Notes: generated by a model from the letters alone, not told the origin. A stretch of 64,000 bases of DNA from Solirubrobacteraceae bacterium (GCA_023230855.1 JALNWQ010000003.1:62001-126000), one strand, 5' to 3'; numbered from the stretch's first letter, positions 52,339 through 61,319 are shown. Program-made: numbers and translations.

Positions 52339-52712
52339 GCGCCCCCACCGACCCCGCCGGGGACGCGCTCGACGCGGCGCGCCGGGCCCTCGACGCGAGC
52401 CGCGAGGCGGTCGCCCGCACGGTCACCGCGCGCGCCGGCGAGCTCGCCGAGGCGTCGCGGCTGGAGGCACGGGCCGGCGCCGGTGGGGCGCTCGGCGACC
52501 TGGAGCCGCTGGCCCGGGCCCACGCCGCACGGGCCGCGGCGCTCGAGCCCCGGATCGAGCAGCTGCGCGACCTCGCCCGCCGCGCCGAGGTCGCCTACGC
52601 GTCGCTGCGGACCGCCGCCGGCGGGCCCACCCCGGCGGACGTCGCCGACGACGAGCGGCCCGGCGACGACGCGGGCGACGGCGACGGCGATCCCCCCGCC
52701 CCGCGGGCCTGA
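52335..52712 (+). CDS. Small helical protein in the DUF4178-DUF350 operon
   Basis: The 125-residue protein starts at GTG 52335 inside the end of the DUF4178 gene. It is an Ala/Arg/Glu-rich helix run (ALDAARRALDASREAVART, HAARAAALEPRIEQLRDLA) that could form a coiled coil, followed by an acidic tail. It has no recognised family; it may be a structural or PspA-like partner, but the sequence is too short and low in complexity to say. Confidence 0.7.
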   Translation: MSAPTDPAGDALDAARRALDASREAVARTVTARAGELAEASRLEARAGAGGALGDLEPLARAHAARAAALEPRIEQLRDLARRAEVAYASLRTAAGGPTPADVADDERPGDDAGDGDGDPPAPRA

Positions 52713-52713
52713 C

Positions 52714-53292
52714 GTGCTCACCCGTCTCGACATCCCCTTCGCCGACGCGTCCGCGGGCGAGCTGGCCTGGTCGCTGCGGCCCGGCGCGGTCGCGTCCGGC
52801 GGCCTCGCGCGGCTCGACGTCCCGCTCCCCCGCCGCGCCGACCGGTTGCGGCTCCACGTCCTCGGCGCCTCCCACGCGGTCGAGCTCGAGCTCGACGGGG
52901 TCGCGCTGACGGAGACGGTCGCCTGCGGCGCCCCGCACGGACGGCCGCTCGCCTCGGCGCCCCCCGTCGTCGACCACCCGGGCCTGCGGTACGCGTTCGC
53001 GTGGACCGTGGAGCGGCCCGACGCGGACCGGATCCCACGCCTGGCCCACCGGCTCGAGGAGGAGCTCGCCGGCCGGGACGACGCGCTGCTCGCCTGGTTC
53101 CCGGGCGCGCCGGACGCGGTCACCGCGCTCCGCGCGCGGCCCCGGGGCGCCGCGACGGCGTGGGAGACGTGGCACCTGTACCCCGAGCGGGGCGAGGTCG
53201 TCCACACCGTCACCACCGTCCTGTCGTTGCCGGCCGGCGCGGAGCCGCGGCCGGACGACGCCCTCACCGTCACGGGGTCCGGGGCCGCATGA
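52714..53292 (+). CDS. DUF2617 family protein
   Basis: The 192-residue soluble protein matches the actinobacterial DUF2617 family: LTRLDIPFADASAGELAWSL at the start, LHVLGASHAVELE, TETVAC and RYAFAWTVE. Function unknown. GTG 52714 lies one base after the previous stop, and the end overlaps the next gene by 4 bp. Family members recur beside DUF4178 and DUF4247 genes in other actinobacteria. Confidence 0.85.
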   Translation: MLTRLDIPFADASAGELAWSLRPGAVASGGLARLDVPLPRRADRLRLHVLGASHAVELELDGVALTETVACGAPHGRPLASAPPVVDHPGLRYAFAWTVERPDADRIPRLAHRLEEELAGRDDALLAWFPGAPDAVTALRARPRGAATAWETWHLYPERGEVVHTVTTVLSLPAGAEPRPDDALTVTGSGAA

Positions 53293-53726
53293 GCTCCCGC
53301 TGCAAGGCCTGGACGTTGCTGCTCGGCGGCGGCTTCATGGCGCTCGCCGCGCTGCTCGCCGTCGTCGCGGCGTTCGGGTCCGTCGGCGGCGGCGTCGAGG
53401 GCCACGTCAAGGCGGAGTACCGCGCCTCCGGCACCCAGAACGGGGCCCGGACCTTCACGAGCGACAAGCGGGTCGACGAGGTCGTCGACGACATCACCGA
53501 CGCCTGGAAGCCCGCCGACCGGCTCGCCGACCCGGGCGGGGTGTTCCTGCGCTACTCCGACGTCATCGTCGCGGTGCGCCCGCGCAAGCCGTCGGGCACC
53601 GACATCACCGTCGACGACGCCGATCGCGCCTACGCCCGCTGGTACCCGGTCGTCGGCGGCTGGTTCGGCACGTACTCCGGTCGCGCCGAGGGCTTCCGCG
53701 GGGGCGGCCCGGGGAGCGGCAAGTGA
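53289..53726 (+). CDS. DUF4247 family exported protein
   Basis: The 145-residue protein has an N-terminal membrane helix or signal (WTLLLGGGFMALAALLAVVAA) and an outside domain with VDEVVDDITDAWKPADR, FLRYSDVIVAVRP and a Tyr/Trp/Gly-rich tail (RWYPVVGGWFGTYSG). This arrangement agrees with DUF4247. It overlaps both neighbours by 4 bp. Function unknown. Confidence 0.8.
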   Translation: MSSRCKAWTLLLGGGFMALAALLAVVAAFGSVGGGVEGHVKAEYRASGTQNGARTFTSDKRVDEVVDDITDAWKPADRLADPGGVFLRYSDVIVAVRPRKPSGTDITVDDADRAYARWYPVVGGWFGTYSGRAEGFRGGGPGSGK

Positions 53727-54802
53727 GCGCCCGACGCGGTGTCGCGACCCTCGTCGGCGCGCTCCTCGCCCTCGGCGTCGCCGCGCCCGCCGCGGTGGCC
53801 CAGGACGGGACGACGACGACGCTGCCCGGCGGATCGACGATCGTCGACGTCCCGGCGCCCGGCACGGGATCCGACGTCGTGGGACAGGACCCGTCGGCCA
53901 CGACGACCCCGGGGACCCCGACCACCGGCACGATCCCCGAGATCCCCGCGTCGAGCGTCCCGGGCGGCGCGCTCATCGACGGGCCGGACCGGGCGGAGCT
54001 CGCGCAGTCCCTCGCCGAGGCCACCACCGAGACCGGCGTCTGCTTCGGCTACGAGATCGTCGTGAGCGGCAGCGGCCTGGGCGGGCGGCCGAACGCCGAT
54101 CGCGTGTCGAGCGGCGGACCGGACCGCACCCCGTCGGTCGGGTCGTGCTCCAGGGGCTCGCTCACGCTCGACGTGTCGCTGAACTACACCTGCAGCTCCT
54201 GCGAGAGCGAGGACTCCGCCCGCTACACGGTCCGCAGCACCGTCCCCGGCCTGTCCGGGTCCGAGGCGAAGCGTCGCCTCGAGCGGCTCACGGGCCTGGA
54301 CGAGAAGGCGCTCCTCGGCGACGACGACGACCTGGCGCTGCGCAACGCGACCGCCGCCCTGCCGCTGCTCGTCGGGGGCGACCCGGCGACGCCGGAGGCC
54401 CAGGCCACCGTGCCCAACGGCGATCGCCTGACCGACAAGCCCGGCAGCGACTGGCTGCGGGCCAACGGCCTCGACGCGCTGTTCGCGATCGTCGTCCTCA
54501 TCGTCGGATCGATCGTCGCCGCGTTCGGCTGGCGGGCGGTGCGGGCCGAGCGACGCCGCGAGGCCCGCCGCGCCCCCCGTCGCCCGTCGCCCGGGACCGG
54601 GCCGTCCGGCGCGTCGCCGTCCTCCGGCGGCCCGCCCGACGGGCCCACGCGACCGGACGACGCCACCGGCGCGACCGGCTCCCCCGGCGACGCCCCCTCC
54701 GCCGGCGACGCGACCGCTCCCGCCCCGAGTCGCTGGGCCCCGCTGCCGCCCGCCGATCCGCCCCCCGCCCCTCACCGAGACGAAGATCCGCCGACGCCAT
54801 GA
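53723..54802 (+). CDS. Single-span membrane protein with Cys-rich ectodomain
   Basis: The 359-residue protein has a signal peptide (GVATLVGALLALGVAAPAAVA), a Thr/Pro-rich spacer, an outside domain of about 130 residues with four cysteines (VCFGYEIV, GSCSRGS, CSSC), one membrane helix near residue 255-273 (ALFAIVVLIVGSIVAAFGW) and a basic then Pro-rich cytoplasmic tail. The CSSC pair may be a disulfide or a metal site. I do not recognise a family. It starts at GTG 53723 within the previous stop and overlaps the DUF350 gene. Confidence 0.8.
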   Translation: MSARRGVATLVGALLALGVAAPAAVAQDGTTTTLPGGSTIVDVPAPGTGSDVVGQDPSATTTPGTPTTGTIPEIPASSVPGGALIDGPDRAELAQSLAEATTETGVCFGYEIVVSGSGLGGRPNADRVSSGGPDRTPSVGSCSRGSLTLDVSLNYTCSSCESEDSARYTVRSTVPGLSGSEAKRRLERLTGLDEKALLGDDDDLALRNATAALPLLVGGDPATPEAQATVPNGDRLTDKPGSDWLRANGLDALFAIVVLIVGSIVAAFGWRAVRAERRREARRAPRRPSPGTGPSGASPSSGGPPDGPTRPDDATGATGSPGDAPSAGDATAPAPSRWAPLPPADPPPAPHRDEDPPTP

Positions 54803-55233
54803 ACGACACGCTCTCCGACCTCCTCGACGGCCTCGGTGCCGCGGCCGCCTACTCGGTCGTCGGGCTGCTCGTCCTCGTCGCGGGCTTCATCGCCGTCGAC
54901 CTCGCGACCCCCGGCAACCTGCGCCGCCAGATCTGGGAGGACCGCAACCTCGACCTCACGATCGTCCTCGCGTCCGGCCTGGCGGCCAACGCGATGACGG
55001 TCGTCACCGCGATCCTGTCGTCGAACGACGAGCTCGGCAAGGGCCTCGTCGACGCCGCCGGTTACGGCCTGCTCGGGGTCGTGCTCATCGGCCTGGTGTT
55101 CCGGCTCGTCGACCTGCTGACCCCCGGCGACCTGGGCCGGATGATCGCCGACGACGACCATCACCCGGCGGTCTGGGTCACGTTCGTCACCCACCTGGCG
55201 GTCGGCGCCGTGGTCGCCGCATCGATCTCGTGA
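54799..55233 (+). CDS. DUF350 family membrane protein
   Basis: The 144-residue protein has four membrane helices and the DUF350 pattern, in which two halves each carry a helix followed by a D-L-x-T-P-G motif (VDLATPGNLRRQIWED and VDLLTPGDLGRMIADDD). The duplication is visible in the sequence. Function unknown; DUF350 proteins are often linked with aminopropyltransferases and membrane-stress genes. Overlaps on both sides are 4 bp. Confidence 0.88.
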   Translation: MNDTLSDLLDGLGAAAAYSVVGLLVLVAGFIAVDLATPGNLRRQIWEDRNLDLTIVLASGLAANAMTVVTAILSSNDELGKGLVDAAGYGLLGVVLIGLVFRLVDLLTPGDLGRMIADDDHHPAVWVTFVTHLAVGAVVAASIS

Positions 55234-56858
55234 ACCCGGCGCCCGACGCCGCGACGGGGCGCCCGCTCCGCCGCGGCTCGCGGGCGTTGCTCCTCGTCGC
55301 CGCCGGGGCGTGCGCCGCGTGCGCGCTCGTCTACGAGCTGGCGCTCATCGCCCTCGGCGGGGTGCTCATCGGGTCGACGGTCACCCAGACGTCGCTCGTC
55401 ATCTCGACGTTCGTCTTCTCGCTCGGCGTCGGCGCCCTGGCCGCCAAGCCGCTGCTCGGTCGGCCGCTGGGGGCGTTCGTCGCCGTCGAGACGGGGGTCG
55501 CGCTCGTCGGCGGGTTCTCGGTCCTGCTCTGCTACGCGTCGTTCGCCTACACCGGGGTGTACACGCCCGCGGTCGTCGTCGTCTCGTTCGTCTGCGGCCT
55601 GCTCGTCGGCGCGGAGCTGCCGTTGCTCATGGAGCTCCTCCAGCGGATCCGGCGTCAGGCGGCGGCGAGGGCGGTCGCCGACCTCACCGCGGCGGACTAC
55701 GTCGGGGCGCTCGTCGGCGGCCTGTCGTTCCCGTTCCTCCTCCTGCCGCTGCTCGGGCAGCTCCGGGGCGCGCTGGCCGCCGGGCTCGTCAACCTCGCCT
55801 GCGCGGCGCTCATCGTGCTCGTCGTGTTCGGCGCCGACCTCGACCGTCGACGGCGGCTCGGCGCCGCGGCGGTGCTCGTGGCGGCGACGGTCGTCACCGC
55901 GCTCGGCCTCGCCTACGCCGGCCGGTTCGAGGTGTCCGCCCGCCAGCAGCTCTACGACGACCCGATCGTCCACAGCGAGCGCAGCGCCTACCAGGAGATC
56001 GACCTCACCGAGAGCCTGACCTTCGGCGGCGCCGCCGACGTGCGCCTGTTCCTCAACGGCGACCTGCAGCTCTCGAGCCGCGACGAGCACCGGTACCACG
56101 AGGCGCTCGTCCACCCGGCGATCGCGGCCGCACGGGACCGGGCGGGGGGCGGGACGGACGCCGGCCTGCGGGTCCTCGTGCTCGGCGGCGGCGACGGGAT
56201 GGCGGTCCGCGAGGCATTGCGGCACGACGACGTCGCGCGGATCGACCTCGTCGACCTGGACCCCGCGGTGGTGCGCCTGGCCCGCACCGATCCGCGCCTG
56301 CGCCGGATGAACCGCGGGTCGCTCGACGACCGCCGGGTCCACGTCACCACGACCGACGCGTTCGGCTGGGTGCGCGACCGTCCCGGCAGCACCCCGGTCG
56401 ACGAGCGGTACGACGCGATCGTCGTCGACTTCCCCGACCCGGACGACCAGGGCCTGGCACGGCTCTACAGCGCCGAGCTCTACGGGATGCTGCGGGCGCG
56501 CCTCCTCGCCCCCGGCGGGGTGATGGTCGTCCAGTCCGGATCGCCGTACTTCGCCCCGGACGCGTTCTGGTCGGTCGGCGAGACGCTCCGCCTGGCCGGG
56601 TGGACCGGCCGTCCCTACCACGTCGACGTGCCGACGTTCGGGGACTGGGGGTTCTGGCTCGCCGGGGCCGGCGCCGGCGACCCACCCGCCCCGGGCGTCG
56701 GCGATCCCGTCCCGGAGGGCCTGCGGTTCGTCGACCGCGACGTGCTGCGCGCGGCGACCGTCTTCCCCCGGGACCGGGGCCCTCGCGACGTCGACCCGAC
56801 GACGCTCGATCGCCCACGGATCCTCGACTACACCCGGCGCGGCTGGTCGGACTACTGA
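55230..56858 (+). CDS. Membrane-embedded spermidine-synthase-like aminopropyltransferase
   Basis: The 542-residue protein has an N-terminal membrane domain (about 18-230, seven helices) and a C-terminal spermidine-synthase fold: YQEIDL (254-259), SRDEHRYHEALVHP (283-296), nucleotide motif GGGDGM (319-324), VDLDP (341-345) and the catalytic-region DFPDP (400-404, compared with D-x-x-D-P in SpeE). Classical SpeE is soluble, so the membrane part suggests a lipid- or membrane-linked acceptor. No decarboxylase for making decarboxylated AdoMet is nearby. GTG 55230 overlaps the DUF350 stop. Confidence 0.9.
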   Translation: MNPAPDAATGRPLRRGSRALLLVAAGACAACALVYELALIALGGVLIGSTVTQTSLVISTFVFSLGVGALAAKPLLGRPLGAFVAVETGVALVGGFSVLLCYASFAYTGVYTPAVVVVSFVCGLLVGAELPLLMELLQRIRRQAAARAVADLTAADYVGALVGGLSFPFLLLPLLGQLRGALAAGLVNLACAALIVLVVFGADLDRRRRLGAAAVLVAATVVTALGLAYAGRFEVSARQQLYDDPIVHSERSAYQEIDLTESLTFGGAADVRLFLNGDLQLSSRDEHRYHEALVHPAIAAARDRAGGGTDAGLRVLVLGGGDGMAVREALRHDDVARIDLVDLDPAVVRLARTDPRLRRMNRGSLDDRRVHVTTTDAFGWVRDRPGSTPVDERYDAIVVDFPDPDDQGLARLYSAELYGMLRARLLAPGGVMVVQSGSPYFAPDAFWSVGETLRLAGWTGRPYHVDVPTFGDWGFWLAGAGAGDPPAPGVGDPVPEGLRFVDRDVLRAATVFPRDRGPRDVDPTTLDRPRILDYTRRGWSDY

Positions 56859-57347
56859 CCGCGCGCGGACGTCGACGGCGACCCCCGAGCGGGGCGTGGG
56901 GCGGGCGGGCGGTGCGGCGCCGGGCGGCCGGTGGCGGGTGGTCGTGGCGGGCGGTGCGGCAGTGGGCGGCCGGTGACAGGTGGTCGTGGCGCGCGGTCCG
57001 CGGCAGTGGGCGGCCGGTGGCGGGTGGTCGTGGCGGGCGGTCCGCGGCGGTGGGCGGCCGGTGGACGCGGATGGCCGATGGCCGCGGGTGGGTGGCCGGT
57101 CCACGCGGGTGGGGTACGTCGCTCACGTGGCACACCGGCCCTTGCTCTCGACGGTGGTCCCCCCGGGCGTCGATCCCCGTCGCCGAGGTGGAGCACCGGC
57201 CGGAGGCACGGCCGGTGATCCCCCTCGACGGCGGCCGGGCGCCTTCCCGCCCGCCGCGCTGCCCGCGCTGCGCCCCTCCCGCCCTCTACGGGCCCGGCCC
57301 GAGGACCCGGCCCCCGACGTGGCACGAGCCGGCGGTGGCGACGGCCT
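56859..57347. other. Gap containing a minisatellite
   Basis: This 489-bp gap after the aminopropyltransferase gene has no convincing gene. Its first half is occupied by G-rich tandem repeats (described separately). Its second half (about 57120-57345) translates only to Arg/Pro-rich frames on both strands and may contain the promoter of the next gene. Confidence 0.6.
56922..57064. repeat. Tandem ~44-bp G-rich repeat
   Basis: Copies beginning GGGCGGCCGGTG start at 56922, 56964, 57008 and 57052, giving periods of 42, 44 and 44 bp; the last is partial. Each unit continues with GCGGGTGGTCGTGGCG-like sequence and ends with a G-rich CGGC(A/G)GTG. The plus strand is strongly G-biased. Confidence 0.8.
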
Positions 57348-58088
57348 ATGCTCGGCGGCATGCTGCTCGTGATCGTCGTCGGGGTGCTCACCGCGGTCGC
57401 GGTCGCGAGCTTCGTCGTCGCGTTGCGCAAGTCGGCGGACGCGCCACGCGGCACCGGCGCGGCGGTGGCCGGGCCCGCGGGCGCGTCGCACGTCGGACGG
57501 CTGCACGTGGGGGGCCGGGTGGACTGCGACGGTCGCACCTGGCAGGTCGTCGGTGCGCAACGCGGGCTGCACGGGGCCGCCCCCGTCGGCTCCGCCGGGC
57601 CGGCCGCCGCCGAGACCCCGCCGGACGCCGGCGCGTCGGGCCTCGACCTGTGGCACCTCGAGGACCGTGGGCAGCGCGGGCTGCTCGAGGTCGACCCCGC
57701 GGCGCCCGGCGAGATCGTCGTGTCGGTCGCGGCCGAGGCGGCGAACGACCTCGACCCCGACGGCCCGTCGCTCGTGTGGCGCGATCTGACGTGGCGGCCG
57801 CTCGACGGCTCCGACCCGCGACCCGACGACGCCCCCGTCCAGGCCCGCACCCGCGTCGTCCACGGCGAGGGCCTGCGGCAGCTCCGTCGCGGCGACGAGC
57901 GCCTCGCCCCGTCCTCGGTGCTCGAGCGGGTCGCGTTCACGAACCCGGACCTGCCGCGGCGACGGCTGACGTTCCTGCGCGAGCGACCGGACGACGTCAC
58001 CCCGCCGGGACCGTGGGCCGTGTGGATCGGGGACCGCCTGCCGGTCGTCATGCTCGACGCCTATCCGCCGGCCGACGAGCCGTCCTGA
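57348..58088 (+). CDS. Membrane-anchored protein, possibly a DUF4178 relative
   Basis: The 246-residue protein has one N-terminal membrane helix (LLVIVVGVLTAVAVASFVVAL) and a cytoplasmic domain starting LHVGGRVDCDGRTWQVVGAQ, which resembles the first strands of the DUF4178 protein at 51730. The rest is beta-rich with LWHLEDRGQRGLLEVD and does not show the full DUF4178 pattern. It follows the aminopropyltransferase locus on the same strand after a 489-bp gap. ATG 57360 is an equally plausible start. Confidence 0.7.
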   Translation: MLGGMLLVIVVGVLTAVAVASFVVALRKSADAPRGTGAAVAGPAGASHVGRLHVGGRVDCDGRTWQVVGAQRGLHGAAPVGSAGPAAAETPPDAGASGLDLWHLEDRGQRGLLEVDPAAPGEIVVSVAAEAANDLDPDGPSLVWRDLTWRPLDGSDPRPDDAPVQARTRVVHGEGLRQLRRGDERLAPSSVLERVAFTNPDLPRRRLTFLRERPDDVTPPGPWAVWIGDRLPVVMLDAYPPADEPS

Positions 58089-58276
58089 TCCTCTGGTCGT
58101 CCGACGTTCCGGCCCGAGTCCCCGACCCCCGGCGCGCCGTCATGCCCGGTGCGTCCGGCGACCCGTCCTGATCCGCGGTCGCGCGACGCTCCACCGCCAT
58201 CCGCCGCCCTCCGACGCGCCCTCCCGGCCGACGTGCGTCCGGCGAGCCGTCCGACCCCCGGGCTACCTTGGATGCC

Positions 58277-58993
58277 GTGAGCTGGCACGAGGGGCGCCTG
58301 GCGGCGTTCGACATCGAGACGACCGGCATCGACGTGGAGACCGACCGCGTCGTCACCGCCGCCGTGAGCATCGTCGGCGGCGGGCTGCCGACCGAGAGCC
58401 ACGGCTGGCTCGTCGACCCCGGCGTCGAGATCCCCGCCGGAGCGACCGAGATCCACGGCATCACGACCGAGCACGCCCGCGCGCACGGTCGCCCGGCCGA
58501 GGAGGCGATCGAGGAGATCGTCACCCTGCTCGCGGACCACGTCGTCCGGGGCGTCCCGATCGTCGCGTTCAACGCCCGGTTCGACCTCACCTGCCTCGAC
58601 CGTGAGGCCCGCCGTCACGGCGTCGTCCCGCTCGTCGACCGGATCGGGGGCCCCGACGCGCTGCTCGTCGTCGACCCGTTCGTCGTCGACAAGCAGATCG
58701 ACCGCTACCGTCGCGGCAAGCGCACCCTCGGAGCGGTGTGCGAGCACTATGCGGTGCCGCTGACCGACGCCCACGCCGCGGACGCCGACGCCATGGCGGC
58801 GGCGCGCGTCGCGTGGCGGCTGGGGCAGCGGGTGCCCGAGCTGCGCCGGCTGGAGCTCGCGGCGCTGCACCGCGAGCAGATCGGCTGGGCGGACGAGCAG
58901 GCGCGCTCGCTCGAGGAGTACTTCCGTCGCGAGGGGCGCGACGAGCGGATCGAGGGCGCGTGGCCGATCGTGCCGCTCGCCGTCGCCGCCTGA
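58277..58993 (+). CDS. DnaQ-like 3'-5' exonuclease (DEDDh)
   Basis: The 238-residue protein has the three exonuclease motifs: AAFDIETTG (Exo I), AFNARFDLTCL (Exo II) and DAHAADADA (Exo III, with catalytic His). It matches stand-alone actinobacterial DnaQ-like exonucleases that begin close to this point, so GTG 58277 is preferred over the upstream TTG 58268. The role may be proofreading, repair or RNA turnover. Confidence 0.88.
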   Translation: MSWHEGRLAAFDIETTGIDVETDRVVTAAVSIVGGGLPTESHGWLVDPGVEIPAGATEIHGITTEHARAHGRPAEEAIEEIVTLLADHVVRGVPIVAFNARFDLTCLDREARRHGVVPLVDRIGGPDALLVVDPFVVDKQIDRYRRGKRTLGAVCEHYAVPLTDAHAADADAMAAARVAWRLGQRVPELRRLELAALHREQIGWADEQARSLEEYFRREGRDERIEGAWPIVPLAVAA

Positions 58994-59035
58994 CCTGCCG
59001 CGGAGCGCGCGCCGGCGGCGCGGCCCGGGTCCGCG

Positions 59036-59458
59036 CTATCCCTCGTACACCGCGCCGGCGCCGACGATCGCCTCGACCTCGATCTCGACGAGCAGCCCGG
59101 GGTCGACGAGCGCGTCGACGCCGAGCGTCGACGTCACCGGGCGGACGCCGCGCAGCCGCTCGCCGTGCACCGCGAGCACCGCGTCGCCGTTGGCGGGCAG
59201 GTCGACGACGAACAGGCGGGTCCGCACGATGTCCGCCATCTCGGCCCCGGCGTGGGCCAGCGCCTGCTCGATGGTGTCGAGCGCCAGGCGGGCCTGGTCG
59301 GCCGCGCCCGGGGGGACGGGCTCGTCCTCGCTCCGCGCGGCGGTGGTGCCGGACACGAGGACGCGGTCCCCGATCCGGATCGCCCGGGAGTAGCCGAGCT
59401 CGGTCTCCCACGGCCCGCCGGAGTGGATCCGTTGGACGCGTTCCTGGTCGCGACTCAT
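59036..59458 (-). CDS. RidA/YjgF-family protein without the usual catalytic Arg
   Basis: The 140-residue protein has the family core (RVLVSGTTA, ALAHAGAEMADIVRTRLFV, LLVEIEVEAI). RidA enzymes that hydrolyse 2-aminoacrylate use an Arg in a PAR motif; here the equivalent segment is RPVTSTLGV, with Thr in that place. It is therefore expected to belong to a non-RidA subgroup of unknown substrate. It is a single gene converging with the exonuclease. Confidence 0.85.
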   Translation of the reverse strand: MSRDQERVQRIHSGGPWETELGYSRAIRIGDRVLVSGTTAARSEDEPVPPGAADQARLALDTIEQALAHAGAEMADIVRTRLFVVDLPANGDAVLAVHGERLRGVRPVTSTLGVDALVDPGLLVEIEVEAIVGAGAVYEG

Positions 59459-59580
59459 CCCCGCAAGCCTATTGGCCGTTCGCCCCCGCCCGACGCGCCA
59501 CCCACGCCGGTCCGCCCCGGACCGGCCCACCGGGTCGCGGGGCGACGCGGCTCGCCGCGGGTCGCGCCGCGTGCGGGCGC

Positions 59581-61200
59581 CTAGTGCCGGAAGTGCCGGC
59601 GCCCGGTGAACGCCATCGCCGCGCCCGCCGCGTCCGCGGCGGCGATCACCTCGTCGTCGCGCACCGACCCGCCCGGCTGGATCACGGCGCGCACGCCGGC
59701 GTCCAGGCCGATCTGCAACCCGTCGGCGAACGGGAAGAACGCGTCGGACGCCATCGCCGCGCCGGTCAGGTCGAGGCCGTGCTCGGCCGCCTTGGCGACC
59801 GCGATCCGGGCGGAGTCGACGCGACTCATCTGCCCCGCCCCGATGCCGAGCGTCGCGCCGTCGCGGGCGTAGACGATGGCGTTCGACTTGACGTGGCGCA
59901 TGATCCGCCACGCGAAGAGCATGTCGCGCCACTGGTCGTCCGTCGGGGTGGCGGCGGTGGCGACCGTCATCCCGTCGCGGTCGACGACGACCGCGTCGCG
60001 GTCCTGGACGAGGGCGCCGCCGACGACCGGTCGCACGTCGAGCGACTCCAGCCCGCGCAGCGCCGCCTCGTCGCCGCGCAGCAGCCGGACGTTGGGCTTG
60101 CCGGTGAGGATCTCGAGCGCGTCGTCGTCGTAGCCGGGGGCGAACACGACCTCGACGAACTGCTGCGACAGCCCCCGGGCGGTGGCGGCGTCGACGGTGC
60201 GGGTGAGGGCGATGATCCCGCCGAACGCCGACACCGGATCGCACGCGAACGCCTTGGCGTACGCGGACGCCAGGTCGTCGCCGATCGCCGCGCCGCACGG
60301 GTTGTTGTGCTTGACGATGACGCAGCCCGGCTCGTCGAGCTCGCGGGCCATCGCCCGGGCGGCGTCGAGGTCGAGGAGGTTGTTGTACGACAGCTCCTTG
60401 CCGTGGAGCTGGTCGACGCCGCCGAGGAGGTGGGCGCGGCCGCCCGCACGGCGGTAGTACGCGCCCCGCTGGTGGGGGTTCTCGCCGTAGCGCAGGTCGC
60501 GCTCCTTCACCAGCGCCTGGGTCAGGTCGTCGGGGAACGCCGCCGGCGCCCCGTCGGCGACGTCCGGCGCGAACTCCGGCTGTTCGCCCAGGTGGGCGCT
60601 GATCGCCGCGTCGTAGCGGGCGGTGGTCGCGTAGGCCTGCAGCGCCAGGCGACGGCGGGTGTCGAGGCCGAGCGTCCCGTCGCCGTCGCGCAGCTCCGCG
60701 ACGACGTCCCCGTACTGGGTCGGGTCGGTGAGGATCCCGACGTAGCCGTGGTTCTTCGCCGCGGCGCGGATGAGCGACGGCCCGCCGATGTCGATGTTCT
60801 CGATCGCCTCGGCGAGCGTCACGCCGTCACGGGCGATCGTCGCCTCGAACGGGTAGAGGTTGACGACGACGAGGTCGATCCACCCGATCTCGTGGAGGTC
60901 GGCCGCCTGGGCGTGCGCGTCGATGTCGCGGACGCCGAGGATGCCGGCGAAGAGCCGCGGGTGCAGGGTCTTCACCCGGCCGTCCATCATCTCGGGAAAG
61001 CCGGTGACGTCCTCGACGCCGATGACCGGCAGGCCCTCCGCGGCGAGCGCGGCGAGCGTCCCCCCGGTCGACACGAGCTCGGTCCCGGCGTCGTGGAGCG
61101 CACGCGCCAGATCGACGAGCCCGGACTTGTCCGACACGGACAGCAGGGCACGGCGCACCGGCACGCGATCGGGGGTGGGGACGTCCAGGGGATCGAGCAT
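59581..61200 (-). CDS. purH: Bifunctional AICAR transformylase / IMP cyclohydrolase
   Basis: The 539-residue enzyme has the N-terminal MGS-like cyclohydrolase domain (LLSVSDKSGLVDLAR, VSTGGTLAAL, VKTLHPRLFAGIL) and the C-terminal transformylase domain (DLRYGENPHQ, KHNNPCGAA, DAFFPFADGL). It performs the last two steps of IMP synthesis. The full length is as expected. purN lies 1.5 kb upstream on the same strand, with three lipoprotein genes on the opposite strand between them. Confidence 0.97.
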   Translation of the reverse strand: MLDPLDVPTPDRVPVRRALLSVSDKSGLVDLARALHDAGTELVSTGGTLAALAAEGLPVIGVEDVTGFPEMMDGRVKTLHPRLFAGILGVRDIDAHAQAADLHEIGWIDLVVVNLYPFEATIARDGVTLAEAIENIDIGGPSLIRAAAKNHGYVGILTDPTQYGDVVAELRDGDGTLGLDTRRRLALQAYATTARYDAAISAHLGEQPEFAPDVADGAPAAFPDDLTQALVKERDLRYGENPHQRGAYYRRAGGRAHLLGGVDQLHGKELSYNNLLDLDAARAMARELDEPGCVIVKHNNPCGAAIGDDLASAYAKAFACDPVSAFGGIIALTRTVDAATARGLSQQFVEVVFAPGYDDDALEILTGKPNVRLLRGDEAALRGLESLDVRPVVGGALVQDRDAVVVDRDGMTVATAATPTDDQWRDMLFAWRIMRHVKSNAIVYARDGATLGIGAGQMSRVDSARIAVAKAAEHGLDLTGAAMASDAFFPFADGLQIGLDAGVRAVIQPGGSVRDDEVIAAADAAGAAMAFTGRRHFRH

Positions 61201-61319
61201 GGGGCGGCCATCAGGATACGAGGCCCCGGCCGGTGCGGCGGGGCGATCGGGCGCCCCGACTTGGTTACGTCCCGCCGATGCGTAAGGATCCCGACGTCCG
61301 TCGGCGATCCGAGGAACCC

